Shown here: in pieces, positions 43,628 to 56,100 of the stretch
How the letters are laid out: each line of letters starts with the position of its first letter
How positions within the stretch are numbered: position 1 is the first letter of the stretch
Source: Diphasiastrum complanatum
Taxonomy: Eukaryota > Streptophyta > Lycopodiopsida > Lycopodiales > Lycopodiaceae
Assembly (NCBI GenBank): GCA_029204225.1
Contig: CM055101.1
Coordinates: 31,402,519-31,466,518 of the forward strand
Length of the DNA: 64,000 nt
Direction of reading: 5' to 3'
Notes under the pieces: model-generated
Seen by the model: only the letters and a program-made list of their open reading frames with translations
Database searches by the model: none
What the model was told of the DNA's origin: nothing
Translations under genes and position numbers: made by a program

Positions 43628-45898
43628 ATGTCTTCAATGGGTTCATCCTTGTTGGAACCAAGTGAAAGATTGACCACTTCAAATTATTCAATTTGGAAAA
43701 TGAGGATGGAGTCCATCTTGATCCTTCAAGACGTGATGGACATAGTTCTTGGCCTTGAAGAAGAACCACAAGTTTTTCAAGAGGTTCAAAAATACAAAAA
43801 GAGATCTAGGATGGCTCTTTACTACATTAAGATGAATGTCTCTAATGAGATATTGAGGGAGATAGGTACTTGTACAATAGCCAAAGAAGCTTGGGATTGT
43901 CTCAAGACTATCTATGAGGCTAAGAATACCTCTAGGCTTCTCACGCTTAGGAATCAAATCTTTCAAAGTAGCCAAAAGAGTGATGAGAGTGCATCTAGTT
44001 ATGTTTTGAGAGTAAAAGATATTCATAGAGAGCTTGCTTGCATTGATGATTCCATCAATCAAAATGAGTTAGTTCAAGTCATTCTCAATGGCTTGAGAAG
44101 TGAATTTGATAACCTTGTCCAATCCTATGCCATTAAGGAGGAGCTACCAAGTTTGGAGGCTCTCCAAAGTGTGCTAATTTCAGAAGAATCAAGACAAGAG
44201 TACAAGCTCTTGAGGATGGACAAGCTTTCTCTCACTCATAATGATGGCAAAGCTCTCTTTGCCAAGGATAAGCACAAAGAGAGGAGCAAGAACCAACATC
44301 AACAATCCTCAAGCAAGGACAAAGTCAAATCCAAAGACAAAGATGAGGAGGAAGATGATTCCTCTAATGCTTCATCATCCAAGCTCAAGAAGAAGAAGAA
44401 GATCAAGTGCTTTTACTGTGGCAAGAAAGGTCATTATGCCACCAATTGCTTCAAAAAGAAGAATCAACTCAAGCAAGCCAATATTACCAATGAGAAGGAA
44501 GACACTATTGCAAGTGATGGAGAGGGATCTCTTATGGTCTCTAGTTTCTCATCTACTCCTTTCAAGAAGGACGGCCTATGGTATATTGATAGTGGAGCCT
44601 CTTCACATATGTGTAGCTCCAAGGACTCTTTCTCTTCTATTTCACCTTATGATGGAGTCAAGAAATCAATATATACTGCAGATGATTTTGAATGTCCTAT
44701 TGAAGGCATAGGGAACATTCCCTTAAAGCTGGCATCCTCTAAAGTTTTTTATGTGCCTAAGCTTACTAAGAATCTCATTAGTGTTGGCCAATTGCTTGAT
44801 AATGGCCTTGATGTAAAATTTAATGTTGGTACTTGCACTATCAAGAAGAATGATGAGATACTTGCATTAGGATCTAGATTTGGAGGCATCTATAAACTAG
44901 ATGCAAATGAATATGTGAATGCTTGTAATGTTGCTCTTGTGAACAAGCTCTCTATCGAGGAATTATGGCATAGGAGGTTGGGACATCCCAACTACAAATC
45001 CATGCTCTCTATGATCAAAGAGGCCAAAGCTATTGGCTTGCCAAAGTCATTCTCCAAGAAGATCAAGCCTTGTGATGCTTGTGCTATTGCTAAATCTCAC
45101 AAAAAGCCATTTACAAGATCTTCTATCAAAAGCAAGCATCCTTTGGAGTTAATCCACTCGGATGTGCATTTCTCATCAACTATAAGCAAGGGAGGAGCCA
45201 CTTGTTTTGTTACTTTCATTGATGATTTCACAAGATTCACTTGGATATATCTTCTTGCTTCTAGATCTATGGTGTTTGATCATTTTTTTATTTTCAGAGC
45301 TTATGTAGAGAAGCAATTCTCATTCAAGATTAAAGCTCTTAGATGTGATGGAGGTGGTGAATATATCTCCAATAAATTTCATGATTTTTGTGAGCTTGAA
45401 GGCATCACAAGAGAGTTCTCTTGTGTCTATTCTCCATCTCAAAATGGAGTGGCCGAGAGAAAGAATAGATCTCTATGTGAATGTGCAAAATCTATGAGAA
45501 TTGAGGCATCTTTGGCCAAAGATTTTTGGGGAGCAGCCATTAATTGTGTAAATTATCTTTGCAATAGGCTCTCACATATAGCTCTTGGAGGAAAGTCACC
45601 ATATAAAATCTTATATTTGAAGAAGCCTAAGGTTGATCACCTTAGAGTTTTTGGATGCATATGCTTTGCCCATATTCCCTTGGAAACAAGGAAGAAGGAA
45701 GATCCTAGTGCATGCAAAGGGATGATGGTTGGATACTCATCCACCAAAAAGGCCTATAGAGTCTTTGTACTCTCTACTTCTCAAGCTATTGAAAGTAGAG
45801 ATGTTGTCTTTCATGAAGATCAACATTCGTCTTTGAAGAGGCCGAGATCAAGAAGTCTATGGATGCATCACCTATTATTGATTTTAAGACAATTATGA
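43628..45898 (+). CDS. Copia gag-protease-integrase polyprotein
   Basis: This open frame encodes about 756 aa. I chose ATG 43628 because the gag signature (SSLLEPSERLTTSNYSIWKM) follows at once. Domains in order: UBN2 gag to about residue 210; a Lys/Asp/Ser-rich linker; CCHC zinc knuckle CFYCGKKGHYATNC; protease WYIDSGASSHM; GAG-pre-integrase HRRLGHPNYKSM with CDACAIAK; and integrase core (LIHSDVHFSS, FIDDFTRFTWIYLL, RCDGGGEYIS, YSPSQNGVAERKNR). It ends with TGA at 45896-45898, and the RT continues in another frame, so the polyprotein is broken between integrase and RT. Confidence 0.92.
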   Translation: MSSMGSSLLEPSERLTTSNYSIWKMRMESILILQDVMDIVLGLEEEPQVFQEVQKYKKRSRMALYYIKMNVSNEILREIGTCTIAKEAWDCLKTIYEAKNTSRLLTLRNQIFQSSQKSDESASSYVLRVKDIHRELACIDDSINQNELVQVILNGLRSEFDNLVQSYAIKEELPSLEALQSVLISEESRQEYKLLRMDKLSLTHNDGKALFAKDKHKERSKNQHQQSSSKDKVKSKDKDEEEDDSSNASSSKLKKKKKIKCFYCGKKGHYATNCFKKKNQLKQANITNEKEDTIASDGEGSLMVSSFSSTPFKKDGLWYIDSGASSHMCSSKDSFSSISPYDGVKKSIYTADDFECPIEGIGNIPLKLASSKVFYVPKLTKNLISVGQLLDNGLDVKFNVGTCTIKKNDEILALGSRFGGIYKLDANEYVNACNVALVNKLSIEELWHRRLGHPNYKSMLSMIKEAKAIGLPKSFSKKIKPCDACAIAKSHKKPFTRSSIKSKHPLELIHSDVHFSSTISKGGATCFVTFIDDFTRFTWIYLLASRSMVFDHFFIFRAYVEKQFSFKIKALRCDGGGEYISNKFHDFCELEGITREFSCVYSPSQNGVAERKNRSLCECAKSMRIEASLAKDFWGAAINCVNYLCNRLSHIALGGKSPYKILYLKKPKVDHLRVFGCICFAHIPLETRKKEDPSACKGMMVGYSSTKKAYRVFVLSTSQAIESRDVVFHEDQHSSLKRPRSRSLWMHHLLLILRQL

Positions 45899-45899
45899 T

Positions 45900-47591
45900 G
45901 TGATGGGGCCAAGAATTGAAGAAGACTCTCCTCGGATTTTCGCACCAAGAAGATCCATGAGAGATAGATCCGAGCCTAAGAGGCTCTCATATGTTGACAA
46001 AGGCAAACAAGTGGATCTTGGTTCCACTAATTATGTTTTTTATGTCTCTCATGAAGAGCCAAAGAATGTACAAGAGGCACTCAATACTAAGGAGTGTTTT
46101 GATGCCATGAAGCAAGAGTATGATGCATTGATCACCAACAATACTTGGGAGCTTGTGGATCCTCCATCCAACAAGCATGTGAATGGTTGCAAGTGGGTAT
46201 TTCGGATCAAGTACAATCATGATGGCACCATCAACAAGTATAAAGCAAGATTATGTGCCAAAGGATTTGCTCAAATCCATGGCCTTGATTATGAGGAGAC
46301 CTTTGCACCCATTGCAAAGATGGTGACAATAAGAATTCTTATTTCTCTTGCTTGTTTCTTTAAGTGGAAGGTGTTCCAATTAGATGTATCCAATGCTTTT
46401 CTAAATGGTTATCTTGAGGAGGAGATCTATATGGAACAACCTCAAGGATTCATCAAGGATGAGTTCAAAGTGTGCTTGCTCTTCAAAAGTCTTTATGGAC
46501 TCAAGCAAGCACCAAGATCATGGTATTCAAGACTTAATTCTTTCCTTATCTCACTAGGATTTACTCCTAGTGACTATGATCCTTCCATGTATTTAAAGTT
46601 TGTTGATAGTAATATTGTCATTCTTCTAATTTATGTTGTCATTCTTTGTGGAAGTTGTACCAATCTAGTTGGTGAAACTAAGCTAGCACTTGGATGTGAG
46701 TTTAAAATGCAAGATCTAGGAGAAATACATTACATCCTAGGCCTAGAGATTGATTTTTATGAAGATCATATTTTTATATGCCAATCTAGATATGCTCACT
46801 CTATGCTGAAATAATTCCACATGGAAAATTCTGAGAGCATAGATACTCCAATGGAGCAAATTGTAAAAGATCCTGATAAAGGTGATGAAAGATCCTTCGA
46901 GGACATCACACTTTTTAGGAGTCTTGTACGCTCCTTGATTTGGCTTACCATTACTAGGCCCAATTTAAGTTTTTGTGTGCACAAATTGAGTCAATTTATG
47001 CAAGATCCTAAGATCCATCATTGGAAGATGGCCAAGAGGATTCTAAGATATGTATCTTCATCTTGTAATTATGGTCTACTTTATAAAAGTGAAGATCTAT
47101 CCATTGTTAGCTACTCGGATTCGGATTTTGCAAGTGACAAGATGGATCGAAAGTCTATTAGTGCATACACTATCTTTCTTGGAGGCAATCTAATATCTTG
47201 GCTTTCCAAAAAGCAAGATACTATATCTCTCTCTTCATGTGAGGCCGAGTACAAAGCACTCACTACAACCACCAAAGAGGTGCTTTGGATCAAGAGATTA
47301 TTATTGGAGCTAAAGTGCATCAAGGAAGATGATCTACCAATGATCAAGTGTGATAATGTCTCGGCCCAAGCTCTTGCCAATAATCCCATATTTCTTGCAA
47401 GAAGCAAGCATATAGAAGTGGCACACCATTTTGTAAGAGAAAAGCTTATTGGAGGAGAAATCTATTTGGAGCATGTCAACTCGTCCTCTTGTATTGCCGA
47501 TCTACTCACCAAGCCTTTGAGCAAAAGTGCTTTCATCAAGCATAGATCTAATCTTGGAGTTATATCAAGATCAATGCTCAAATCTTCATAG
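45900..47591 (+). pseudogene. Copia RT-RNase H region, catalytic site lost
   Basis: RT starts after NTWELVDPPSNKHVNGCKWV and includes YKARLCAKGFAQ, VFQLDVSNAFLNGYLEEEIY and YGLKQAPRSWYSRL. The normally invariant YVDD box reads YVVI (ILLIYVVILCGS), so both catalytic Asp residues are gone. A TAA at 46812-46814 interrupts the frame. The same frame continues with the RNase H part (YSDSDFASDKMDRKS, SLSSCEAEYKAL, LARSKHIEVAHHFVREK, IADLLTKPL) to TAG at 47589-47591. Confidence 0.9.
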
Positions 47592-47609
47592 ATAATTTTT
47601 TAGGAGGAG

Positions 47610-48213
47610 TGTGAAGAATTGAAAAAGATTATCTATGTTAGATATAGGGGTCTTACGTTCTTTATATCAAGCATCTAGGTGTAGGATGTTGATAGGACCA
47701 AATTTGGCATAGATGGCAAATTACCCATTTCCACTTGTAATGTCACTATCTAGCCAAAATAGAGTAAGAGGCTAAACTCATGCCAATTAGGGTGTAGACA
47801 AGTGTAATACTTTTGTTTGATGAAATTTAAGAGGTCCAATAGGATTTAGAGGTGGAACCTTGAGGGGTCCAATAGAATTTGAGATTTGCTTGAAAATGGT
47901 CCCATAGAATTTAGAGGTGAATGGATCAATGGTCCAATAGGATTAAGAGGTGGCAAAAGTGTGGTCTTATCATAGTTAAGCATTGTGGTAGCTCGTGGAT
48001 CTACTAGTATCATTGTATTTCTCATTTGGATCTAATTGATTAAGAGATTGAGTGGATTTTGAGTGTAAGTGATTGAATGCATGTAGTAGTGTGTTTTTGC
48101 CATAGAATCAAAGATAGATCTTGAATCTCAATCTAGGCTTGATCTTGCTGCATCTACACACCTTAGGAGATCACAAGTACATGTTGTGATCAGTCCACAC
48201 GTGTGAATTTAAT
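47610..48213 (+). repeat. 3' LTR of copia element
   Basis: This copy of about 604 bp starts TGTGAAGAATTG after AGGAGGAG. It lacks a block of about 130 bp of the left LTR (the CTCTCTCTACCCGAG region). The exact right end is uncertain because the last bases (GTGTGAATTTAATA) have diverged from TTCAACA. Confidence 0.82.
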
Positions 48214-50100
48214 AATCTTTGGCAGGGTTGGCGTCTCATAGCCTTAACAAAAGCATCCCAAAAACATTTAGGTCAAGACATTATTTGTAGACTAAATTCT
48301 AAATTAACGAATGCTACAAATAATAGTAGAAGTGCTATACAGAAGAGGCAAGAAATTCATAGAATGGCAGAGGTCAATAGAGCTTTTGCACATCTTTGTT
48401 AACTTGAAAAGAAAACAATATAGGAAGCAGGGCAACGATTGAGCTATAAGCCATAGCTTACCTATAATTAGTGATGAAGAACCTGAATTTTAGAAATTGC
48501 AACAACAATCTTAAAATTTTGTAAGCCAGCCAGCAATGAATTTGCTCTCCCTGCTCTCCCAACATGCGTACGATCCTTGCAACGAAGTTTCAATTTCATG
48601 GCCGTGTTTTCCAACAACCAACCAGTAACTTTTTCAATTTCCTAGCATTGTTTTCCAACAAACAACTTATGCATCTTTCACCAGGCGACAACGTTTTCCA
48701 GCGACCAGTGATCAGCCAGGAGTTTTTTGCAACGATCAACTAGTTTGAGCAACCACCCAGTAGTCTTTCCCAATGACGAACCAAAAATGTTTCAATTTGC
48801 TAGTGTCACAGAGCCAATACTTTTTTTTCACAATTCAACCTCCTGCATATTCACTTTTCTTTGACGAATACGTTCTTGGGACTATGGCTGGTGTTTCCTT
48901 AGATGCCACAACAACGCAGATGAGACTGCATGCAATGCAGCAACAACAAGCAGTTTCGATTAGCAACAAACGTGAACGAAAATCTGTGGAAGCCGCACCA
49001 ACAAAACAATGTGTAAGTGAGACAACCTTCTCTTTCAGGGACAAACTAGGCTTGTTTGCTTCAACAGTCACTGAAACCTCTGAATCAGATGTTGATTCAG
49101 TTGTTTTGTGGAGAGGCGATACAAATACAGATGGAGGTGGCATGGAACTGTGCAAGAGGACATGTTGACTGCGAAATGTTCTTCGCATTCATTTATAGTA
49201 GAAAAATCTGAAGTGCCAAGGTACATATAGCCAATCTGAAGTGTCACGTAGGCAACAAGATTCCAGGGCCAACAGACAACAAGTTTTTTTTTCCTTCAGT
49301 TCCTTCTTTTTGCTTTTGAACTTTTCTTCCAAAACCTTCAATTGCTTCATGGCAGCTTCAATGCAGGCAACAATGATGGCCACGCTTCGGAACAACAGGG
49401 CTATCTCTCCACAGTTGCGATTGATCCTTTAGGCAACAAATTTGATCCGTTCCTGGCTAGCCCCAGCCCTGGCGCTCTCACATATAGCCACGAAGCCAAC
49501 AAGATAGAGACAATGACACGCATATAGTTCCTAATTTGAGAAATCAAATCAACACCCTCAATTGCATTTCAAATTTACAGTAAGATGCCACATGGATAGG
49601 CTGAACATTGAGAAAACTTTGGTGATGGCATAGGCCAGAATTGTAACAAGCAAGCACTTTTGAGGCTTGTAAGAAGCCAATATGTTTGAAAGTTTTTCAG
49701 TGTGCTACTAAGCTTTTTCCTTGTTTTTTTAAATGGAAATAGCTACCCAGAATACTAATTAGTTGCCAATGGCTTTTATAGCCTACCTTTTTGCCTTTTG
49801 TAGCTTACATTTTGCAAAAGTTAAGCTATATTTCACATTGCTACATTTTGGCTTTTTTATATTTCTTGTAATTTGTAAATGTTCTCCTCCCTTCAAAATT
49901 TGACTATGTCATATAAGCTACAATTTGCTACTGTATTTATGTTGCCTCTGTAGCTTAACTTTTTATCGCATCAACAAACATCATTTAGACTTCATTGTAC
50001 ACATTCTCTTACCTTTACAAATTTACTATATTTCATATAGGCTACATTTTTCTATTGTATACTTATGTGACTGTTTTTCTCCTGATGACTCTGCTAGCGG
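48214..50100. other. Mostly unassigned, one small open frame
   Basis: One plus frame (ATG 48884 to stop 49168, 94 aa, MAGVSLDATTTQMRLHAM...) has a Gln-rich start and a possible splice donor GTAAGT at 49011. I do not recognise it and it may be chance. The rest is AT-rich and empty of recognisable genes. Confidence 0.3.
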
Positions 50101-50119
50101 GTTTGGTTTGCTCTTTTAA

Positions 50120-52308
50120 GTTTGCTCTTCCGTAGCATGTGGCCGTATTCCTCTTTCTATTGCTCGTATTCTTGGTGATGCTCGTTTGATAGCCTTGGAT
50201 AAGCCTGGCGGTGGAGTGCGTCCCATTGCTGTTGGAGAGGTTTTATACAGATTGGTTTCTAGGGCTTTTGGTTTTCAGCTTCGTGACAGTTTTCATGACC
50301 ACCTATTTCCTCATCAGTTTGGTTGTGCTACTCCTGGCAGTTGCGAGACAGTCATACATGCTTTGCGTGCTACCTTGGATCTTCATCCAGATTGGGTTGT
50401 CCTTCAGGAGGATGTTAAAAATGCTTTCAATTCTGTTTTCCGAGGGGCCATTTTCGAAGAACTTCGTGCGGCTCACGGTCCTCTCGCTCAGCTCATCCCG
50501 TTTGTTTGCTCTTTTTATTCCATGGATGCGCCTCTATATTTCAGTCATGCTTCTCGCTTAGGTGATGTTTCGGTTATCTCATCTGCTGATGGTATCAAAC
50601 AAGGTGATCCCTTGGGTGGTGTTCTTTTTGCTTTGGCGCACTTTCGGGCATTGCGTGCTTCTTCTGCTGTTTTTCCTTCTTGTTTGTTTCCCTCTATTGC
50701 TGATGACACACATATTGTGGGACCTGCTAATGACGTCTTTCCAGCTTTCCTACATTTGTCTCAGCAACTTTCAGCTTTGGGCCTCACTGTCAATCCCTCT
50801 AAGTGCGTTGCTTGGTGTCCTCATGGCCTCCTTCCCGAGCTCCCTTTACCTACAAGTTTCAATACTCCGGTTGATGGGATTAGAGTGCTTGGTATTCCTA
50901 TAGGTTTCTCGGATTTTGTGGCTTCCTCTTTGCGGGACACTTTGGACGCACATCTTCGTCACGCTGATCTGCTACCAAAGCTTGGCAATGCTCAAGTTGC
51001 TCTAGGGATTCTCACTCAATGCTTCGCTCAACGGCCAAGTTATATTCTACGGTGTGTTCCTCCCTCTCCTGATGTTTGGCTTTGCTACAAGATTTCGATA
51101 ATACTTTATCAGATATTTTGGGTCGCTTGATGGGTTCAGAATCCTTTTGTATTCCCAATGGTCAGCTCGTTAAGCGACAAGTCTCTCTTCCTGCTTCATC
51201 CGGAGGTGTTGGTCTTTCTTGCACAGCTTCTATTACTCCAGCTGCTTTTATGGGAAGTTGGGCCCTTGTTGCCTCTGCACTTATCTCTCGGTTTTAGCAG
51301 GACAACAAGCCCATTCTTCTCGATTCAGTAGCTCATGTGGAAACAAGCATTCTCCCTTTCCAACAACATCTTCGTGCGGCCAAGGATCTCATTCCTCCAC
51401 CTGTGCGAGCTTCTTTGCCTCCCTTTGAGTCTTTGCTTAGCCATCAGCGTGCTCATTTTCAGAAGTATCTTTTGGAGCGCTTCCACTCTCATGCTTTCAC
51501 TCAGCTTCTCATTGATTCACCTTCCGATGAGACTTGGGCTCGCCTTTTGTCTTGTGTAGGCCCGGGTGCTGGCGCTTGGCTTGTTGCGCGCCCTGTTGTT
51601 CCACACTTGCGCCTTTCTTCAGAGTTGTTTTTCACCGCTCTTCGGATTAGGTTGGGTCTCCCTCATCCAGTGCTGGCAGGTTTGACAAAATGTTCCTGTG
51701 GTCACCCTGTTGATCCTATTGGCACTCATCTCATGCGTTGCCCTTCTGGCGGAGAGCATATTGCGACTCATGATTCCATTCGTGACGTATTGGCATCTAT
51801 TGCTCATGAGTGCGGCTTTCATGTTGTTCGGGAGCAGACCCGCATCTTGCTTGTGTCTGATTCACAGTCGCCTCGGCGTCGAGTTGACCTTGTTCTTTCG
51901 CGCGAGGGGACTCGCACGCTTGGGGATGTTGTTGTTGCTGATCCTTCGCGGCCTGACCTCCTTCGTCGTGCTTCAACTACTCAGGGTGCCGCTGCTTCTC
52001 ATGCAGCTCTAGATAAAGAGTGAGATTATTCACATCGCACTCCTGGAGAAGGCTTTATCCCTTTTGCTTTGGAAACATATGGGTGCCTGCATAAGAAGTT
52101 CGATGATTTTCTATCCTCCTGTGCAGGTTTTGCAGCGAAACTCCAAGGTCGTGGTGCCTCACCTTTATCTATCATTATGGCTTATTATCGTCAACGAGTT
52201 TCGATGACTTTACAACGCACTCAGGCACGTGCAATACTTCGACGTGCCGTAGTTGCAGGAACGCTGCTTCACAGCTTCCTGCACTACCTAAACTTCCAAC
52301 TGTCTTAA
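50120..52308 (+). mobile_element. Non-LTR retrotransposon with RT and restriction-like endonuclease, 5'-truncated
   Basis: The plus frame begins in the RT (RILGDARLIALDKPGGGVRP, then ATPGSCETVIHALRA, VVLQEDVKNAFNSVFR, GIKQGDPLGGVLFALAH, catalytic IADDTHIVGP). After a frameshift near 51076 and an in-frame TAG at 51295, it continues into a Cys/His zinc motif (CSCGHPVDPIGTHLMRC) and a likely endonuclease core (RRVDLVL and LGDVVVADPS). After an in-frame TGA at 52021 the same frame ends with PFALETYG and YYRQRVSMTLQR (stop 52306-52308). The zinc motif followed by an Asp-rich core fits RLE-type (R2-like) elements rather than the APE-type LINEs usual in plants. No N-terminal DNA-binding domain is seen. 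Confidence 0.8.
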
Positions 52309-53173
52309 CTAGCGACTTACACCAAGCAGTAGGCTTTTTGTAGATACTCTACGAGATTGTTGCTTTGTTATACTTGTACAATATCTCAATTCGCCTTATG
52401 GCCTTTACGCTTTTTACATGCATTCCTTTGTACTTTGATGGGTTTTCCCATATATATATATATATGGCTTGTCTCTTTATAGTATTTACAAATATATGTC
52501 ACACTTCTTGCCAATGCTACAATTTGCCATTGTAGCCTACCTTGGCAAAGCCTTTCCTGACATATACTATTCACAAATACGTACATACCTTTGCAAGGCT
52601 TGGTTTGTGTAATATTATACTATTCACATATTTCTGTTGTGAGAATTCATATCTCAAGACTTAAAAAGTGAGATGAAGTGAACTTTATATATATATGAAA
52701 TATTGGCTTCCATGATAACTTACACATAATACATCATTGCTCACATAATGGCAATTGATATGGGGTTATTAAGCAATAGGAGGAGTATGGAATCCAGGAG
52801 TCCAGATCCAGTAACACACAGAAGAAACCTTGTATTGTATCATGAAACACAAAAGAGATGGTTCACTGACATAGCCTGAATTTTTTTCTTTTAAATGTGC
52901 CTATCTGTGGCTCTTATCTTGACAGCCTAAACTTGGCAATGTTTTAGTAGTTCCTATATGCTTTCAGCTGGGAATAATTTATTACAAGACCTGTCAAGCT
53001 GTTTTCATGTTTGGATTGGAAAATGGCAATCTGATACTGCCTCTTCTTGATCAACATCTTTTTCACAAATTACCAAAATTGGTGAGGTTTTAGACATTCC
53101 TTGACATTTGTGGAATAAAGTTTTACAACCCATCTTCAGCTGGATAAAGCTCTCACATCTTCACACTCACAGC
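52309..53173. other. Intergenic, no gene seen
   Basis: AT-rich sequence between the non-LTR element and the end of the PAR1 gene, including a short (TA)n run near 52450. It probably contains the PAR1 3' untranslated region. Confidence 0.6.
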
Positions 53174-56100
53174 TCACCACCAGATCTCTCTATACATGGA
53201 AAAATCAGATTCATCATGTTCAAGCTCACTGGCATAAAGTATCTCAGGAGCTGGTGTCGGAGCAGATCGCTGCAGCACAGGTGGATAAGCTTGTTCACCA
53301 CCGTGGTATTCATAGTCTGGAGCTGGAGCTTGTGTTGGTGTTTGCATCCAGCCTTCATGTTGTTCAACGTTAAGATAATAGTCAGGAGCGGGAGATGAAG
53401 CCGACTCTGGGATATCTCCATGGCTAGGTGCAGCGGCAGAATAAATCGATTGAGTGCTAAAACTGCCAGATTTGTAGGAAGGAGTTGGCCCTGCTGGTTT
53501 GGCTGTGCTAGAGTTTGTTAAGTTTCGGTTGGGATTTGGGGGTACTGCTGAGGGAGGTATTTGTGGATTAGGCTCCTGAAATTGTGGTGGCAATCCAAAC
53601 TGTGGTGGATTTGCTTTCTGCATTGCAGCTTGCACAGCTTTGTTTGTAACAATTGGATCTGCCAGCATCCGCCGAGGCTTTGCTGGTCTCTGTAGTTGGC
53701 AAACGTGTGGTAGATATATGCCTACAGAAGCAGAATAAACGTCGTCAGCCGATAGGAATTGCATATTTTGGATCGTGAGGGACTCGAGTATTTCATGTTA
53801 GTCTTCGGCTTTTGTTCATGCTTAGCATAGATTTGACTGGTACCTCAATGGCATTATGGTAAGAGCATAAACATATGTAGAAGACATGTCTCTTTTAGCA
53901 ATCCTCTATCAATGATAGCTGACTCTAGGGTTAACCCTCTTGACAAGTTCCCCGGATGTCCTTGATATTTATGGAGTGTAGGACCATCCATTCAATTACT
54001 GAATGGTTGCCCTCATGATAAAAATATGGGCAAGCTTTTTTGAAATAAGTTAAAGTCGACAGATTTTGTGGTGTTTTTTGGGTGTATATATATACCTAAG
54101 TGAACTCCATGTGATGATCAGGACCAAATTGCTGCAAAACTATGTCTTTTCTTCTTTGTGATATAAAGTGGGAAATCAGAGGGTCACTAGCATTAGCCAT
54201 TGCTTGCACTAGCCATCGAAATAGAAGGATTACTTGCCTTAGCCGCTGAAAAAGGTACAAAATACAGTGTCTGTGTGCACTTTGCAATTATTGGAATTAA
54301 ATAATCTATGTGTGTCATCGCGCAATTGTAAGTTATGTATGTGATAGCTTATTAAATATTATAGTTCAATTGGCATGTGATCCCAAAAGTGGAGTTAGTA
54401 CATGGGAGCGATCACTTAATGGGGCTTGAGTTGGCAAGATAGCATGCATGTGATAGCTTATTAAATATTATAGGTCAATTGGCATGTGATCCCAAAAGTG
54501 GAGTTAGTACATGGGAGCGATCACTTAATGGGGCTTGAGTTGGCAAGATTGATTATAGAGTCCTGAAAACCATGTCTGCCTCTAATTATTTAGTTCTAAC
54601 AGAGTAAAGTCATATGCAGAAAATTTTGCCTTCACATTGGTAGCATGAAATCTAAAAATTTCATGTATTCTTGAGAATTATTGCCACCGTTTGGCTTGAA
54701 ATATTGATCAGACAGAATGACAATATAATGTTGACTCATGTAAAACTTACTTGGTCACAGACTTACAGTTTTGAACGTTTTCATGACAAATTGCATAGCA
54801 ACTAGATGTTGCATTTGATTTGGATATGAGAAACAAAATGCAATAACTAGTACGCCAATCTTTGTGCATGTCCATGTATGGGCAGAAATAAGCAGATTTC
54901 TATTTCTCGAAGGGCATGAATGGCTGCCACCCAATCCGATGCTCTTCTAGTCTCTTGTTATTCTAATGGCTTTGGTAAACACACCGAGTTTTTATATCGC
55001 CTCAATGTGCTACCATATCACTTTTGGCACTCATTATTGCTTGTTCTATGTCACTGTTAACCTCAACACCATTAACCTCAAATTAAAGTAGCCATGCTTT
55101 CTCGTTATGTACAAGTTTATCTTTTTATCATTTTTATTTTCCCAATAAATAAATGTTTCTAGCATGTGCTGTGTTATAATCCTTGGACCTTACCTCAACC
55201 GTGAAGATTTTTCTGCTTTCCTTTCAGGACATTCATTATAGTCCACTGCAAGAGTAGATTGTATATAGAGGCCTATAGTACATTTTGGAAATGAGCTGCT
55301 TTGGTATGTTGTGAAGAAGCATTATATTCAGTAAAGTTCTATTATTCTTGTTGCTAAGGTAAAACAGGTCGAAGTAAAAAGTATCTACGTGGAAGTTGAG
55401 ATATGTCATTTTTGAATGGTTATGATCATAGTGAGATCCCCTCATTGCTGGTGGACTTGGACAGCTTAGAGACCACAAACAATTGTACTCTTCAGAGCCT
55501 TGTTATATGATTTGCAGATAGTATTCCAACCCTCAATATTTAACTTGATAAAACTCTTGCTGGAGAACTTTAAATAGTAAAACAAAAATCTTCGCTTACC
55601 ATCTCCAGCAGCAAGCTTCACATAGAGGTCGAATATGTTGGGACAATCGTTTCTACATTCAGGTGAACAAAGCCATTCTGTGAAATCCTTTTCCAGAAGG
55701 ATATCTGTGGACAAGCCAATGGTAATCCTTTCCAGGCCGCAGGATTGGATGCACTCGGTTGTTTCTATATATTCATAGTTCTTATCAGCCGTTATCAATG
55801 ATGTCTACAAAAAGAACGCGTCTTTGTTAGCTATAGGATCAATATTTTCTGATGTAATTCTATTCTTTTGCTGCATTAAAGGGAGAGGATGGAAAACACC
55901 TGGCATTGATAGTGGGTTTTTCCTTTTATGTCAACACGTTTTTCCAGCACACATCGTGCTCCAGATGATGAAACGGCAAAGGCACAATCTTCCGCCGGCA
56001 GCTCCTCGCACTCCAAATTGCCTGCATGCATAATTCAATAAAGAAAGAGTTTTCTTCTAGAAGGGTTAAATTAGAGCCATACCGTATTACACAAATTCGA

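Larger units (their letters stand above)
42135..48213 (+). mobile_element. Ty1/copia retrotransposon, LTR-bounded, inactive
   Basis: This element of about 6.1 kb has LTRs at 42135-42870 and 47610-about 48213, a PBS after the left LTR and a purine tract (AGGAGGAG) just before the right one. The internal order is gag, protease, integrase, RT, RNase H, which is typical for copia. The right LTR lacks about 130 bp relative to the left and the two are clearly diverged, so it is older than the gypsy insertion at 22764. A clean target duplication was not resolved (AATAT left; AATAA possible right). Confidence 0.9.
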
